From: Orobanche coerulescens
Taxonomy: Eukaryota > Streptophyta > Magnoliopsida > Lamiales > Orobanchaceae
NCBI GenBank assembly: GCA_033398695.1
Contig: CM065801.1
Location: 434,001-498,000 of the forward strand
DNA: 64,000 nucleotides
Reading direction: 5' to 3'
Shown here one piece after another: positions 44,500-58,036 of the stretch. How positions within the stretch are numbered: the stretch's first letter is position 1; every line of letters begins with the position of its first letter. Both the position numbers and the translations under genes were made by a program. Below the pieces are notes generated by a model. That model was not told the DNA's origin. It saw nothing but the letters and a program-made list of their open reading frames with translations, and did not search any database.

Positions 44500-45843
44500 A
44501 TCTCCCACTTGCACTCAATGCCACACACTATGGTATCTAATACCCATGTTCTCCAGTTATACTCCAAGCTAATCGATAATGTGGCTTGGTCGTGGATCGG
44601 CGTAGTCGGCGACTCTACTCTATGCAAGACAATGTATCTCTTTGCGATCAAATACTCTTACGAGATGATACTCTCTCAATATGTTTGGTACTTGTTGTGA
44701 AACCTCGGCTCTTAGTTCGTGCTACCGCTTCTGCAATAAGTAGCAAGGTGTCACGAGAAGTTTACCTAGTAACTTCTTAACCCTTCATTTGGAGGCCTCC
44801 GTGGCCGCTTTATACTCAAATTTAATCGGTGGAATCAAGAATGCGCTATACTAGGCACTATGCCAAGATACTGCTCTTCCATTAAGAGTAAATGTAGCCA
44901 GAAGTAGACATATAATCGTCTTTCTGTCCTTGGAAGTCCAATACAGTGAATCCCACCACATTCTGTTCTCCATCACCATATATAAGAATCAGATCTCTTA
45001 GTACTTCTAAAGTACTTGAGAACATTCTTTACGGCGGTCTAATGTTCCCTGACTGGGTTAGCCCGAAACCTACTTACCACACTTCCAGCATGCGCAATGT
45101 TAGGTCTTGTACACAATAAAGCATATGTAAGGCTACCCACTTCCGAAGCATATGGTATATAACTCATTTCCTTTCATTGTTCCTCACTATGAGGACACAT
45201 CTTCAAGGTGAGTTTTATTCCATGTCGCATCGGAAGGAACCCTCTTTAAGATATAATCTATATAGAGGGCTTGGGAAAAACTTATCATTCTCTTCGATCT
45301 ATCCCAGTAGAGTCAAATCCCAAGAATATAGGTTTCTTCTCCCAAGTCTTTCATGGAGGAATTACTCGAAAGCCAAGCTTTCCCAGAACTGAGCATTCCC
45401 ACATCATTTCCTATTAGTAGAATGTCATCTACATATAGTACTTAGAATGTGATCTTGCTCCCACTAACCCTCTTGTATACACAAGATTCCTCTTCATTTT
45501 GCACGAAGTCAAACTCTTTGACCGTCTCGTCAAAATGAAGGTCCCAACTACATGAAGACTGCTACAGTCCATTTCATGGAGTCTACATCCACCATTGCTA
45601 GGTCATTGGTCGCGGGTCGGTCTATTGTTTATCACTTGGAACCTCGAGGAAACCCAGTTCCTCCAAGTGCATAAATCTATACCTCTCAAGTAAATGAGAC
45701 ACCCTACTAGACCTACGAGGTGGTTGTACTTGTGTTTCAGAAAGTTCGGTTCCAGTTTCTTGCACAGGTGTCTCCTGAGGAGTTTCATTGTATTCTTCTA
45801 AAGAAATACTTCTACCTGCTCCGCCTTCCTGAATGAACTCATT
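44500..45843 (-). pseudogene. Decayed RT/RNase H of nested Copia
   Basis: No long frame remains, but minus-strand fragments are recognisable: YVDDIL near 45420-45440 (the RT active site) and an EYxAATEA RNase H block near 44795-44820. The purine tract follows at about 44500-44512. Multiple stops and shifts. Confidence 0.65.
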
Positions 45844-47949
45844 TTACAGGAAGTGTGCTTGTAAAGCAACAATGATCTTTCGATCTTCGAGCATGTAGAA
45901 TAGATATCCCATCGTCCCAGATGGGAATCCAATGAAACGTCCCTTCGCGGACCTAGCTTCCAACTTCTCCACCTTAGTCTTCTTGACATAGGCGGGACAT
46001 CCCCAAATCCTAATGTGATTAAGACTTGGTTTCCTTCCCTCCCACATCTCATGTGGAGTTTTAGGAACGGATTTGGAAGGACATCTGTTCAAGATGTAAG
46101 TGGCAGTCAGGAGTGCATACCCCCACAGGTAAATCGGCAAGTCAGTATAGCCCAACATGGAACGGACCATGTTCAACAAGGGCCGGTTCCTTCTTTCTGA
46201 CACACCATTTAACAGAGGAGTACCTGGAGGTGTTAGTTGTGAAACTATTCCATGTTCCTTAAGGAACTTGTCAAACTCCGTACTCATATACTCGCCACCT
46301 CGGTCCGACCGAAGTGCTTTGATATGATTACCAGTTTGTTTCTCGACTAGGGCCTTGAATTCCTGGAATTTCTCAAAGGCCTCAGATTTATGTTTCATTA
46401 AGTATACATAACCATACCTAGTATGATCATCTGTAAACGTAATGAAATATTGATATCCGTCGCGTGCTGCTTCCAAAGCACCACATACGTCGGTATGGAT
46501 TAATCCCAGTTTATCAGCGGCTTTTTCAAATGTCCATGTGAAGGGGGACTTAGTCATTTTGCCTTTAAGGCAAGATTCACAAGTAGGGAAGGGATCTGAT
46601 CCCAATGGACCCATAAGTCCATCTTTTTCCATCTTGTAAACCTTGGTCTGACCAACATGACCAAGTCTAAGATGCCATTTCAAAACTTGATTGTTTCATT
46701 CCTACCACGTTTTCTAGTCATAGTATTCACAACTACTTTGTTGTTGAGATTTAGATGATACAATCCATTTAACAATGTAGCAGTACCCACTAGTTTATTT
46801 CAGAAATAAATTTTGCGGGAACCATCACCAATGAAAAATGAAAAGCCTTTTCGGTCCATGACCGGAATGGATACAATGTTTTTGTGCCCCTTGGGCAAAA
46901 CAAGTACATCTTCTAAAGTCAAAACAAAGCCGGATTCTAAACCCAAAAGAAGTGATCCTATGTCGGTCGCCTCGACACTATGCCCGCTTCCGACTGTGAT
47001 CATGACTTCTCCAGCTCCAAGCTTCCTACTTTGTTCCAGATCCTGATTCACGGCATGATATGAGAACTAGCACTGAATCCGATCCAGAAGTAGCGAACAA
47101 TTTGTTTCCAAAACTAAAAGTTACAGACGAAGTGCCATGAAGAATCAGACAGTCTCTAGCCCAGTGGCCCAGCTCACCGCACTTGAGACAAGTATCTTTC
47201 TTCTTCTTGCCTTTTGGAACCATCGGGGCCTTGCCCTTTCCTTTAAGGTCCTTAACTTGTGGTCCAGTCTGCTTCTTGGTCTTTTTCTTTTTATTCTTAG
47301 ACTTCCGAAGTCCAGAAGAAATCACAAGGGCAGACTCCTTCATCCACGGAGTCTTCATTTGAGACTGAGCGGTCACAAGTTTGTTCATTAGCCCAGCTAA
47401 ATTACATGCAATCTCATTGCAGTTGAAGTTCATAACAAGCTGTGAGAAGGAATCAGGGAGAGACTGAAGAATAAGGTCGGTTTGGAGAGAAGTATCCATT
47501 TTAAAATCAAGAGCCTCCAATCTCTCGATCATGGATATCATTTTGAGGACATGTTCCCCAACCTTCTCACCTTCCTTCATCCTTGCACCAAACAGTTGCT
47601 TGGATATCTCATATCTAGCAGTTCTGCTGTGCTCACCATAAAGTTTGGTTAAGTGAGATAGAATCTGCCTAGCAGAAGTCATTTTCTCATGAGCTCTCTG
47701 TAGCTCATTAGACATGGAAGCCATCATATAAGCACGGACTTTCACGTCATCCTTAACTCACTTTTCATGTTTTTCAATCTCTTCCTGATTGGCTCGGGTC
47801 CGCACAGGAGGTGCCGGAATGTCCGTCTCCAAGACGTATCCCAGTGCCTCTACACTGAGGACAATCTTCAGATTGCGGAGCCAATCCACAAAGTTAGGTC
47901 CCATTAAGGTGTTCTTTTCGAGTAGAATTGCGAGTGGATTCATTGTCAT
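45844..47949 (-). pseudogene. Copia gag, protease and integrase (nested element)
   Basis: Gag starts MTMNPLAILLEKNTLMGPNF. A TGA replaces an expected Trp at about 47758, and the frame resumes VKVRAYMMASMSNELQ, with a CCHC knuckle CLKCGELGHWARDC. The protease region is damaged before SRKLGAGEVMITVGSG. The integrase part (46683-45844) has MKWHLRLGHVGQTKVYKM, CESCLKGK, HTDVCGALEA, ITFTDDHTRYGYVYLM, RSDRGGEYMS and the C-terminal GRFIGFPSGTMGY. In the usual NGVSERRNRTLL the Thr is Pro (NRPLL). Copia order GAG-PR-INT-RT, minus strand. Confidence 0.9.
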
Positions 47950-48955
47950 ATTGAGATTTGAGTCTGCATTAAATATGATAGATTAATTAGTGACTCATTC
48001 AATTATGTTCTGAGTATAGAATTAAGGTCTTTTCTATTCTTGTTACCCAGCTCCCACTATTTTTATCGAAATAACACACTCCCATGTGAAATCCGGAAGT
48101 ATCGTCGCTCTACTTCATAGTGGTGATCGAGTTCTTTATAAATCTTAATAGAGGGCAACCGAATAGGTTTCTAGTCTATTAATTTTCATAAAGTGGTGTC
48201 CAACACCAACCCATCTAATGGATGATTCGATCTTATTTTTCCCCTTGTTCACTCCCCTCAACCTATACGGTTTCTATGGTTCGTGAACAAGTTAAGTTTG
48301 TACCATCAACGCAAATCAGTTTCACAATTGAATCTTATCCGGCAACCTATCAGGTTTCTAGGGATAAAATTTGCTCCAACCGAAGGCATCCAATGCGCTC
48401 CCGGTAATATATCCGTCCTCCCCGAACGACTACCCCGATAACTCGGAAGCATAGCACATCCGGTTTGGATTTCAATTTTCCGAAAACTCGATGGAGGGAA
48501 AGAAAACCTTGAAACCTTATAAACTTAATAATTTGTTGTGGGAGAATTATCGCGATTAACGTTACACTTTGCACATTAATCATTTAAGCGCGTTTGTGGC
48601 ATTCATACAATATGAAACAACCATTCACAACCTAGTTGCTACCAACATGTGGTTCATGGACCGTTCCTAGAAAACAAAAACTCCGTAATTTAATTACAAG
48701 TCTTCGTCTTGAATCTTCGTCTTCTCGAAATGGATCTTCCTCCGGTCTTCGTCATTACATATAAATTTTACATCGAAAATTGCATCCTAGATACAAACAT
48801 TTCTAGTAAAATAAATAGGCTCAAAACGGCCTTTACAACCCAATCGAATAAAACGAACGATTCAAAACTAAGTCCACGAACCACATCCCCATTCAAAAGC
48901 ATTCATCCAATAAATACTTTATAAATGGAAAGCGTAGAGATACATTGATCCAATC

Positions 48956-51900
48956 TGTAACACCCCCAAACCGTTCGGGAATATTACAGCGCCGCAGACC
49001 CTCTCTGTGAGGATCTACCAGGCTAAATACAGAAAACACGACAACACAATATATGCCGACATGGCTAAATAACGAACCATTAGACCGATTTGGTCTTTTA
49101 CCACAACATACACATCAACCATACATTACTCTTTCTCGTAACTCATACCCACGCGGGAGTTAACATAAATCAACGTTTCCACATAGGGAAAAATAAACAC
49201 AACGGAAGGACAAAACAAGACATCACCAAATACTCAACACCGGTCTTCATGTGATTAGTATTGCCGTCTTCCAACATCCTTCGTAACGATCCTGTGAATT
49301 GCTCCCCGGCAACCTGGAAGTACCTGGACGCAAAACAGACATCCACCCCCCGAATACTCGGGGGTTAGCAAAACTCCACTGTTTTGCTAGTGCAAGTATA
49401 AATACAAAGACAAGCCATACATATCATACTCCAAGAACATAGAAATCATGAATATACTTCCCGAGATAATTCGCTTGATCAAACAGTTTGAATTATAAAA
49501 GATAGGAAATAAAACCATTTTACATCTTACAAAACATTGTACGATCTCGGGAGTTTTGAAAGCATTTGGGGTTTAAGAATTTTCAAGCCTTTCGAAACGC
49601 TTAGGGACGCAGCCCAAAAATCATTTATTTCAAAATACGTATCCGATAACAAAATACGGGGTCTACGACCCAATCATAACATTCCATCCACAAGCACGGG
49701 GGTCCGTGAATCAACTCATTCACATCACATACTCACAAAAATAACTCGCCATGAACTACACCGTGTCAAACATTACCATGTCAACAGTCTCACAGAACGA
49801 CAACAGAGAGCACAACTTTGCCACTTGACCATACGGTCAAACTCAACACACCACAGAGCTACAATACACAGAGCGACCACAAGGCTCACGTACCCTTACC
49901 AAATTATCACAGTCAAGGGACAAATCACACACCACACTTACTGGTGCCATTCCAGCCAAGTACGATACCATTTGAACTGCCATTCTAATCAGACGAAATA
50001 TGCGCCAAAGATCACAGTTCTCCAACAAAACATTTCAAAGTTAACCGTTGGTACGAGACTCACGACCTCCGTACCCCGCAGAGCCCCGTCGGACATCCCT
50101 GGGTGGTTAACCCTAGTTCGCGATACGCACACACACGGCAATACGTATCCCTAGAGGCCTCGTCAGACCGTCCCTAGGTGAACATACACACATCATCCAC
50201 AACGCCACGAGAAGCCATAATTCGAATACTAGAATATGCATACAAATGCTAGGTACTTCGCTAGAATGGCCACTTTAACCGACATATACTCACAATCAAC
50301 GTCACACAACGACAAGCAAATAACAATGTCAAACAACACCAAGTGTCCCAACCTCCTTACGAAGGAGTAAAACTAATATCACACAACGTCACATATTTAT
50401 CGTACAATTACACATCTCAATACACAATCCTCGGCAACTCTTTACGGTCTACTAAATTCACTAAAATATGTTCAATATCTTCCATCACACGACAATGATA
50501 CACATAATCAGAAAACACATTTATTCACAAAGCCTACAAGTTATCTTTGAAGGAAAACCTTTATCAAAAGCATACCGATCCTTTTAAAAGTTCATTAAAA
50601 CATTCGGATTGCACGTAAAATTATTTATCAATGATTCCGTCTACGAAACATGAAAAGTATGGGCAAGATACTTGCCTCGGTACCGCGAGCAACGAAACAA
50701 CAAACGAACACGGTCGGATAGCCCTCGAACTTCCGAAAACGACCAAGAATTCGACAACCTCACGATCGCTACGAAAATAACATCACCACGGATAAATAAC
50801 GTTAAACGGAATCCGAATCAACCGGAAAAACAACAAGGATTCGAGGGTTCCTTCGAAGAAATCGGAAATCAAGTCCCGGGTGATAAAAATCGATATATGA
50901 GTTACAAAATCCGAAGATCATGGCCAAGACAACAAGAATACCATAATCAATTCATCCACCACGGATTAATTCGAAAAATCACGAAGAAACCCCCAAAATT
51001 ACATAACTAGGGTTCTACGGAAGAATTACCTCGATCCGACGAAGAACAAGGATTGGATGATGATATAATTGACAAGGATCTTCCAAAACGTCCTGGAATT
51101 GAGTAGAATCGACCAAGAACTCGATTTCCCGTCGCACCCGTCCGATAGCCGCAAGAAAACGAGGAAAAATGAGAAAAAACGAAGTCTGGCCGAGCCCAGG
51201 CTATATATAGCCGGCAGGGTTACGGTCGTAACCGGCAGTGCCTTACGGCCGTAACTTGGCCCTTACGGCCGATTTCGCAGCCTTACGGCCAGAATCGCAT
51301 TCGCCAAAAATCAGCCCAACAATCGCCGGACACTTACGGCCAGAATCGCACACATTACGGCCGAACGCCTTCGTCCTAAGATGCCTGCGCCTGCAGACGG
51401 CCGCATTCGATCACGCTTATGGCCGTAACTGGCACACATTACGGCCGTAACCGGCACCTTACGGCCGTAACTCGGCCAGGCCAGGCCCTGCTCCGGCCGT
51501 GACTCGACCGTGGCCACTCCGACGGCCCGGACGACCCCGAAACCCGAACCTGAGTAAAAATCGGAGATACGGTTACGAAGTACTCGCAAAGACGAATCCA
51601 AGCGCTAAGAAAACACACGATTCCGACCACCCGAAGTGTCGGAATTTGACAACGGAAGTAATTACCCCAAACTTTGGGAAATTACAAAAATGGCCCAAAA
51701 CGTCCGAAATACACGATACATGATCGAAACACCGAACCAAAGCGCGCAACATGAATAATAACATTAAATGAACTTACGAGAAACTCGAAACAACAGTTTC
51801 GGACGAGATTCGCAAGAATCGAGCTCAAGTGCGGAAAAGTCGCTAAAAAGCGCGGAACTCAACAAAACGACACCGAAACGTACTCGGATGACAAAAAGTG

Positions 51901-52007
51901 CAGAATTAATCATTCTCGAAATGACGAAACGGTCATGAGCGAGTCGTCAAAACGGACTTCCGCCGAAAAAAAGAAAATTACCGAAATTCGAAATTGCGGG
52001 TATTACA
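48956..52007 (-). repeat. 3' LTR of the LARD
   Basis: 3052 bp. In minus orientation, U3 contains a GC-rich block (51500 down to 51225) with three perfect TTACGGCCGTAA palindromes (51243, 51439, 51459) and many partial ones. Then comes the palindromic TATA box GGCTATATATAGCC (51199-51212). Confidence 0.93.
51199..51212 (-). promoter_or_regulatory. Palindromic TATA box of LARD LTR
   Basis: GGCTATATATAGCC is self-complementary and is the first TATA after the TTACGGCCGTAA block on the minus strand. The same 14-mer occurs in the other LTR at 56456-56469. Confidence 0.6.
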
Positions 52008-54217
52008 TTCTACCCTCCTTAAAAGAAGTTTCGTCCCGAAACTTAAAACAAGTAGGGAGAAGCAATATTCCCACCACGAAAACTCGACGAGATACACAAA
52101 AACCGAGAACTCGCGCCCAACGGCGAAATGCTGCAAGAAACGCAAAGACACATACGGCGTGAAAACACACTCCACGACGACCAACACAACGCCACCCGTA
52201 CAGACATAATAAAATTAACAAGTGACAAGCGTCATCAAACAGATAATACAATCAAGTTGATTATCCGAACAACCGCAAAATACAACGAACGAAAATCAAC
52301 ATGATTGACCAACCTAACAGTACATCAATCAACACGCGAGCCAATCATTGAACAAATACGGAATTCCACCGCCCAAGGGTTGGAAGATCAAAACGAAACT
52401 AATTTTCCGCACATAAGGAAATTAGGAAGGAGTCTGAACGCTCAACAATCACGGTACAAGATCAACAGAAACCGAACAATCAAACAATTGAATTGCAACG
52501 ATCGAGACAATGACAGTCGATCAATCATGTACGAATCATAACGAATAACGAAAATCGAATAGCATCCCCATAGTTCACAGCTCGACTCAAGACAATATAT
52601 ACGATCCGGTGAAAACGACAAGATATGCATTTACATAAGATTCACAGGAGCGGAACCGAATTCGGAAAAAGTCACAACGACAATTGGATTAACCCAAAAC
52701 AACACCGCAACTTATTCAAACAACAAAAAGTGATGAGTAGAAAAAGTCCAGAAAATATCGACGAACGCAAACGAGTCGATAGAGTCGAATAAAACGAAAG
52801 CGAAAAATATGGGTATTACACCATATCACCATTAAAAGAGGTTTCGTCCCCGAAACCTAAACAACGAGAGCGAAGTGCTAGAATAGCAACCTTCCCGAAA
52901 ATCTTCTCTTGGTCCCGCATCTAATCTCCATGACTGCCTGTACCGTGGTCACGACCGCGCCCTTTGCCCCTCGGCATATTAAGCGGATACTCTCTCAATA
53001 CAATGGTACAACATCGCAAAATAGTGTACCAAATTGCCAACTTGGCTTGATATATCACATAAGACAACTAATAGCAACTCGATAAGAAGATCCACGAGGT
53101 ATCCTTTTAAATGGTGTCATTTGGAAATCTTTGGATTTGCATGATTATTCAAAATAAAACTTTGAGAGTGTTTTTGGTACCTCGGTTTGAAATTAACTAT
53201 GTCAAAACTTTATGAATTTTAATTTTCCACAACTCGTTCAAGTTTATAAAATTTTCAGAAAAGCGTTTTCGAACACACACACACAATGTATATAATTTTC
53301 CACTATTTCAAATTAAGATCCATTACCATCAATTCCAATCACTCTTCATCTTCTTCTGTCCACGTAATTAAAGTATCTCACAAGCGAGCGTCATAAGATA
53401 ATTAACATCTAAAACTGAAATCCTACCTCTCAGTAATGAGGACTCTCACAACAAGTGCATTTAGGACGACTTAACGTTCACACCACCAACTTAATCACAA
53501 TTTTGAGCATTATTGACCAAATAATAATGTCGGCATCACTACATACCCCCGAACCGACGATCATGAAATCAAAAAGTCGAAAGCAAGAGCCACGTTTCGA
53601 GTAAATTTTTGGTAGACCTCATTTGAGTTTTTAAAATCAAATTTTGAAAACTTGCAAGGCAAGGTGAAATAAAATATAAGTAGTCAAGTTCTAAAAAAAA
53701 TTCCGGTCTCGAGGTCATCATACGAAATCAAAAATTTTCCTTTCTTGAAGGATGTTTAAAAATAAAATTTACGTGACTCTTCAAAATAATTAAACTTTGA
53801 AATATCACATTGACAAACTTTCCTCATGGATCACACCGACCATTACTTCAATAAAACGATTCACACAATATATACACACATTTATACACCGGTATCACTT
53901 TTCATTCTAGCACAATACGAGAATCAAACAAGTATGGAGTACGTATTCACCAGGCACATTTAAACTCCACATAATAACATATAATCACATAAGCTCGTAT
54001 AACACGGGACGCAACAAAGTAGGGAGACTTACATCCACAGATCGCACGAAGATGATGGCTGCACCTCGATACTAATCACGACCGACACCTCAGACGACGC
54101 GTCGCGACACGACTCAGTCAGACAAAATCTGACAAGACAAGACAAGACAAGACCCGACAACACACAACTTGACCCGACAGCCTAGGTTTCCGCAACCTAA
54201 GCTCCGATACCATATTC
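52008..54217 (-). other. Non-coding interior of the LARD
   Basis: 2.2 kb without retroelement domains. 52807-52860 (GGGTATTACACC...AAAGAGGTTTCGTCC) is a diverged copy of the LTR-PPT junction at 51998-52040. A short minus-strand frame near 52990 starts MPRGKGRGRDHG and resembles a gag beginning, but stops soon. A CAAGA repeat lies at 54130-54155. Confidence 0.6.
54201..54212 (-). other. Primer-binding site of the LARD (iMet variant)
   Basis: TGGTATCGGAGC on the minus strand, five bases from the 5' LTR end. It shares the variant base with two Copia elements in this window. Confidence 0.75.
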
Positions 54218-57200
54218 TGTAACACCCCCAAACCATTCGGGAATATTACAGCGCCGCAGACCCTCTCTGTGAGGATCTACCAGGCTACATACAGAAAACA
54301 CGACAACACAATATATGCCGACATGGCTAAATAACGAACCATTAGACCGATTTGGTCTTTTACCACAACATACACATCAACCATACATTACTCTTTCTCG
54401 TAACTCATACCCACGCGGGAGTTAACATAAATCAACGTTCCCACATAGGGAAAAATAAACACAACGGAAGGACAAAACAAGACATCACCAAATACTCAAC
54501 ACCGGTCTTCATGTGATTAGTATCGCCGTCTTCCATCATCCTTCGTAACGATCCTGTGAATTGCTCCCCGGCAACCTCGAAGTACCTGGACGCAAAACAG
54601 ACATCCACCCCCCGAATACTCGGGGGTTAGCAAAACTCCACTGTTTTGCTAGTGCAAGTATAAATACAAAGACAAGCCATACATATCATACTCCAAGAAC
54701 ATAGAAATCATGAATATACTTCCCGAGATAATTCGCTTGATCAAACAGTTTGAATTATAAAAGATAGGAAATAAAACCATTTTACATCTTACAAAACATT
54801 GTACGATCTCGGGAGTTTTGAAAGCATTTGGGGTTTAAGAATTTTCAAGCCTTTCGAAACGCTTAGGGACGCAGCCCAAAAATCATTTATTTCAAAATAC
54901 GTATCCGATAACAAAATACGGGGTCTACGACCCAATCATAACATTCCATCCACAAGCACGGGGGTCCGTGAATCAACTCATTCACATCACATACTCACAA
55001 AAATAACTCGACATGAACTACACCGTGTCCAACATTACCATGTCAACAGTCTCACAGAACGACAACAGAGAGCACAACTTTGCCACTTGACCATACGGTC
55101 AAACTCAACACACCACAGAGCTACAATACACAGAGCGACCACAGGGCTCACGTACCCTTACCAAATTATCACAGTCAAGGGACAAATCACACACCACACT
55201 TACTGGTGCCATTCCAGCCAAGTACGATACCATTTGAACTGCCATTCTAATCAGACGAAATATGCGCCAAAGATCACAGTTCTCCAACAAAACATTTCAA
55301 AGTTAACCGTTGGTACGAGACTCACGACCTCCGTACCCCGCAGAGCCCCGTCGGACATCCCTGGGTGGTTAACCCTAGTTCGCGATACGCACACACACGG
55401 CAATACGTATCCCTAGAGGCCTCGTCAGACCGTCCCTAGGTGAACATACACACATCATCCACAACGCCACGAGAAGCCATAATTCGAATACTAGAATATG
55501 CATACAAATGCTAGGTACTTCGCTAGAATGGCCACTTTAACCGACATATACTCACAATCAACGTCACACAACGACAAGCAAATAACAATGTCAAACAACA
55601 CCAAGTGTCCCAACCTCCTTACGAAGGAGTAAAACTAATATCACACAACGTCACATATTCATCGTACAATTACACATCTCAATACACAATCCTCGACAAC
55701 TATTTACGGTCTACTAAATTCACTAAAATATGTTCAATATCTTCCATCACACGACAATGATACACATAATCAGAAAACACATTTATTCACAAAGCCTACA
55801 AGTTATCTTCGAAGGAAAACCTTTATCAAAAGCATACCGATCCTTTTAAAAGTTCATTAAAACATTCGGATTACACATAAAATCATTTATCAATGATTCC
55901 GTCTACGAAACATGAAAAGTATGGTCAAGATACTTGTCTCGGTACCGCGAGCAACGAAACAACGAACGAACACGGTCGGATAGCCCTCGAACTTCCGAAA
56001 ATGACCAAGAATTCGACAACCTCACGATCGCTACGAAAATAACATCACCACGGATAAATAACGTTAAACGGAATCCGAATCAACCGGAAAAACAACAAGG
56101 ATCCGAGGGTTCCTTCGAAGAAATCGGAAATTAAGTCCCGGGTGATAAAAATCGATATATGAGTTACAAAATCCGAAGATCATGGCCAAGACAACAAGAA
56201 TACCATAATCAATTCATGCACCGCGGATTAATTCGAAGAATCACGAAGAAACCCCCAAAATTACATAACTAGGGTCCTACGGAAGAATTACCTCGATCCG
56301 ACGAAGAACAAGGATTGGATGATGATATAATTGACAAGGATCTTCCAAAACGTCTTGGAATTGATTAGAATCGACCAAGAACTTGATTTCCCGTCGCACC
56401 CGTCCGATAGCCGCAAGAAAACGAGGAAAAGTGAGAAAACGGTTCCGCCGAGCCAGGCTATATATAGCCGCAGGTTACTGGCCAGAATCGGCAAATGCCT
56501 TACGGCCGTAACTTGGCCCTTACGGCCGTACTCGGCGAGCCTTACGGCCGTAATCGCATTCGCCAAAAATCGATCCAAAGAATCGGACACTTACGGCCAG
56601 AATCGCACACATTACGGCCAGAATCCGCCTTCGTCCTAAGATGCCCAGCCCGTCGGCCGCATTCGATCACGCTTACGGCCGTAATCGCACATTACGGCCG
56701 TAATCGCACCTTACGGCCGTAACTCGCCAAAGCAGAGCCCCGCTCGGCCGTGACTCGGCCGTGGCCACTCCGACGGCCCGGACGACCCCGAAACCCGAAC
56801 CTGAGTAAAAATCGGAGATACGATTATGAAGTACTCGCAAAGACGAATCCAAGCGCTAAGAGAACACACGATTCCGACCACCCCAAGTGTCGGAATTCGA
56901 CAACGGAAGTAATTACCCCAAACTTTGGGAAATTACAAAAATGGCCCAAAACGTCCGAAATACACGATACATGATCGAAACACCAAACCAAACCTCACAA
57001 CATGAATAATAACATTAAATGAACTTACGAGAAACTCGAAACAACAGTTTCGGACGAGATTCGCAAGAATCGAGCTCAAGTGCGGAAAAGTCGCTAAAAA
57101 GCACGGAACTCAACAAAATGACACCGAAACGAACTCGGATGACAAAAAGTGCAGAATTAATCATTATCGAAATGACGAAACGGTCATGAGCGAGTCGTCA

Positions 57201-57258
57201 AAACGGACTTCCGCCGAAAAAAAGAAAATTACCGAAATTCGAAATTGCGGGTATTACA
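54218..57258 (-). repeat. 5' LTR of the LARD
   Basis: 3041 bp with five perfect TTACGGCCGTAA copies (56500, 56542, 56673, 56692, 56711) upstream, on the minus strand, of the palindromic TATA box at 56456-56469. The copy number differs from the other LTR because of point changes. Confidence 0.93.
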
Positions 57259-57263
57259 CAATC

Positions 57264-58023
57264 AACAATACGAACCGATCCAATCGATTCACACAATCGG
57301 TAATATGATAACGTTCAAAATAATTCGGTCGACCATAAATATTCCAATTAATCAAATTTCCCTTATAAAATGAAATACCATAAATCATTTTAATCATATT
57401 AAATCCAATTTAACATGAGGGAGATTAATTTTCAAGAATACACGAAAAAATCGAGCCGGGACGAAAATGGCCTGCCATGCCGAGTCATTACTGGCAGCCT
57501 GCCGGCCGGACACGGCCCGTGCCGAATGGCACGGTCGGGTCGTGCCGGCAGTGACCTAGACCTACCTGCCAGACTCGGCCGTGTCACCTGACACGGTCGA
57601 GTCACTTCCGGAAGCTGCCGACCAGACACGGCCCGTGTCGCCTGACACGGTCGGGTCTGCCTGGCAGTGGCCTGGCCAGAATGCCGGACACGGCCCGTGT
57701 CACCAGACACGGCCCGTGTCACCAGACACGGCCGAGTCACCCTGGCAGCTTCCTGCCCTTTGTCCGAAAAATCGTCCGACGACGATTCGGAGCTCGATTT
57801 TCGACCGGATATCCAATATCAATATTTTTCAACATTCATATCTTCAATATAAATCATATTTCCAAGAAATTAAGATTTATATTTAGACATAAACTTACGA
57901 AAAATATAACTACAACGAACGTAAAAATATATACCACGATTATGACTAAAATGATTCCAAATCATTCACCATCTAATAAAGCATTCCAAATGCCAATATC
58001 GTATATACGATCGCAAGACCTAC
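57264..58023 (-). other. Leader of the nested Copia with GC-palindrome cluster
   Basis: Between the PBS and the LARD insertion. 57470-57740 is dense in GACACGGCC(C)GTGTC-type words, including two exact GACACGGCCCGTGTC copies close to 57687-57730. No gene seen. Confidence 0.7.
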
Positions 58024-58035
58024 GCTCCGATACCA
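58024..58035 (-). other. Primer-binding site of nested Copia (iMet variant)
   Basis: TGGTATCGGAGC on the minus strand one base after the 5' LTR end. It is a variant of the standard TGGTATCAGAGC. Confidence 0.8.
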
Positions 58036-58036
58036 C

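Larger units (their letters stand above)
48956..57258 (-). mobile_element. LARD with 3-kb LTRs nested in the Copia leader
   Basis: LTRs 48956-52007 and 54218-57258 are TGTAACACCCCC...GGGTATTACA and flanked by an exact duplication CAATC (48951-48955 and 57259-57263). The 2.2-kb interior has no gag or pol domains. On the minus strand the PBS (54201-54212) follows the 5' LTR (54218-57258) and a purine tract AAGGAGGGTAGAA precedes the 3' LTR. TGTAATACCC termini with this PBS are seen in Tekay/Del-type Gypsy elements, so it may be a large retrotransposon derivative of that lineage. LTRs differ by about one base per hundred in the parts I compared, indicating the youngest or near-youngest layer. 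Confidence 0.92.

Noticed and set aside
49537..50154. 205-codon frame also present at 54799-55416
   Set aside because: Both lie in the two near-identical LTRs of the LARD, so conservation reflects LTR identity; it is antisense to the element and has no recognisable domain.
57432..57740. Pro/Arg/Thr-rich frames over the GC-palindrome cluster
   Set aside because: Both strands are open because of GC-rich repeats; no domain or start context supports a gene.
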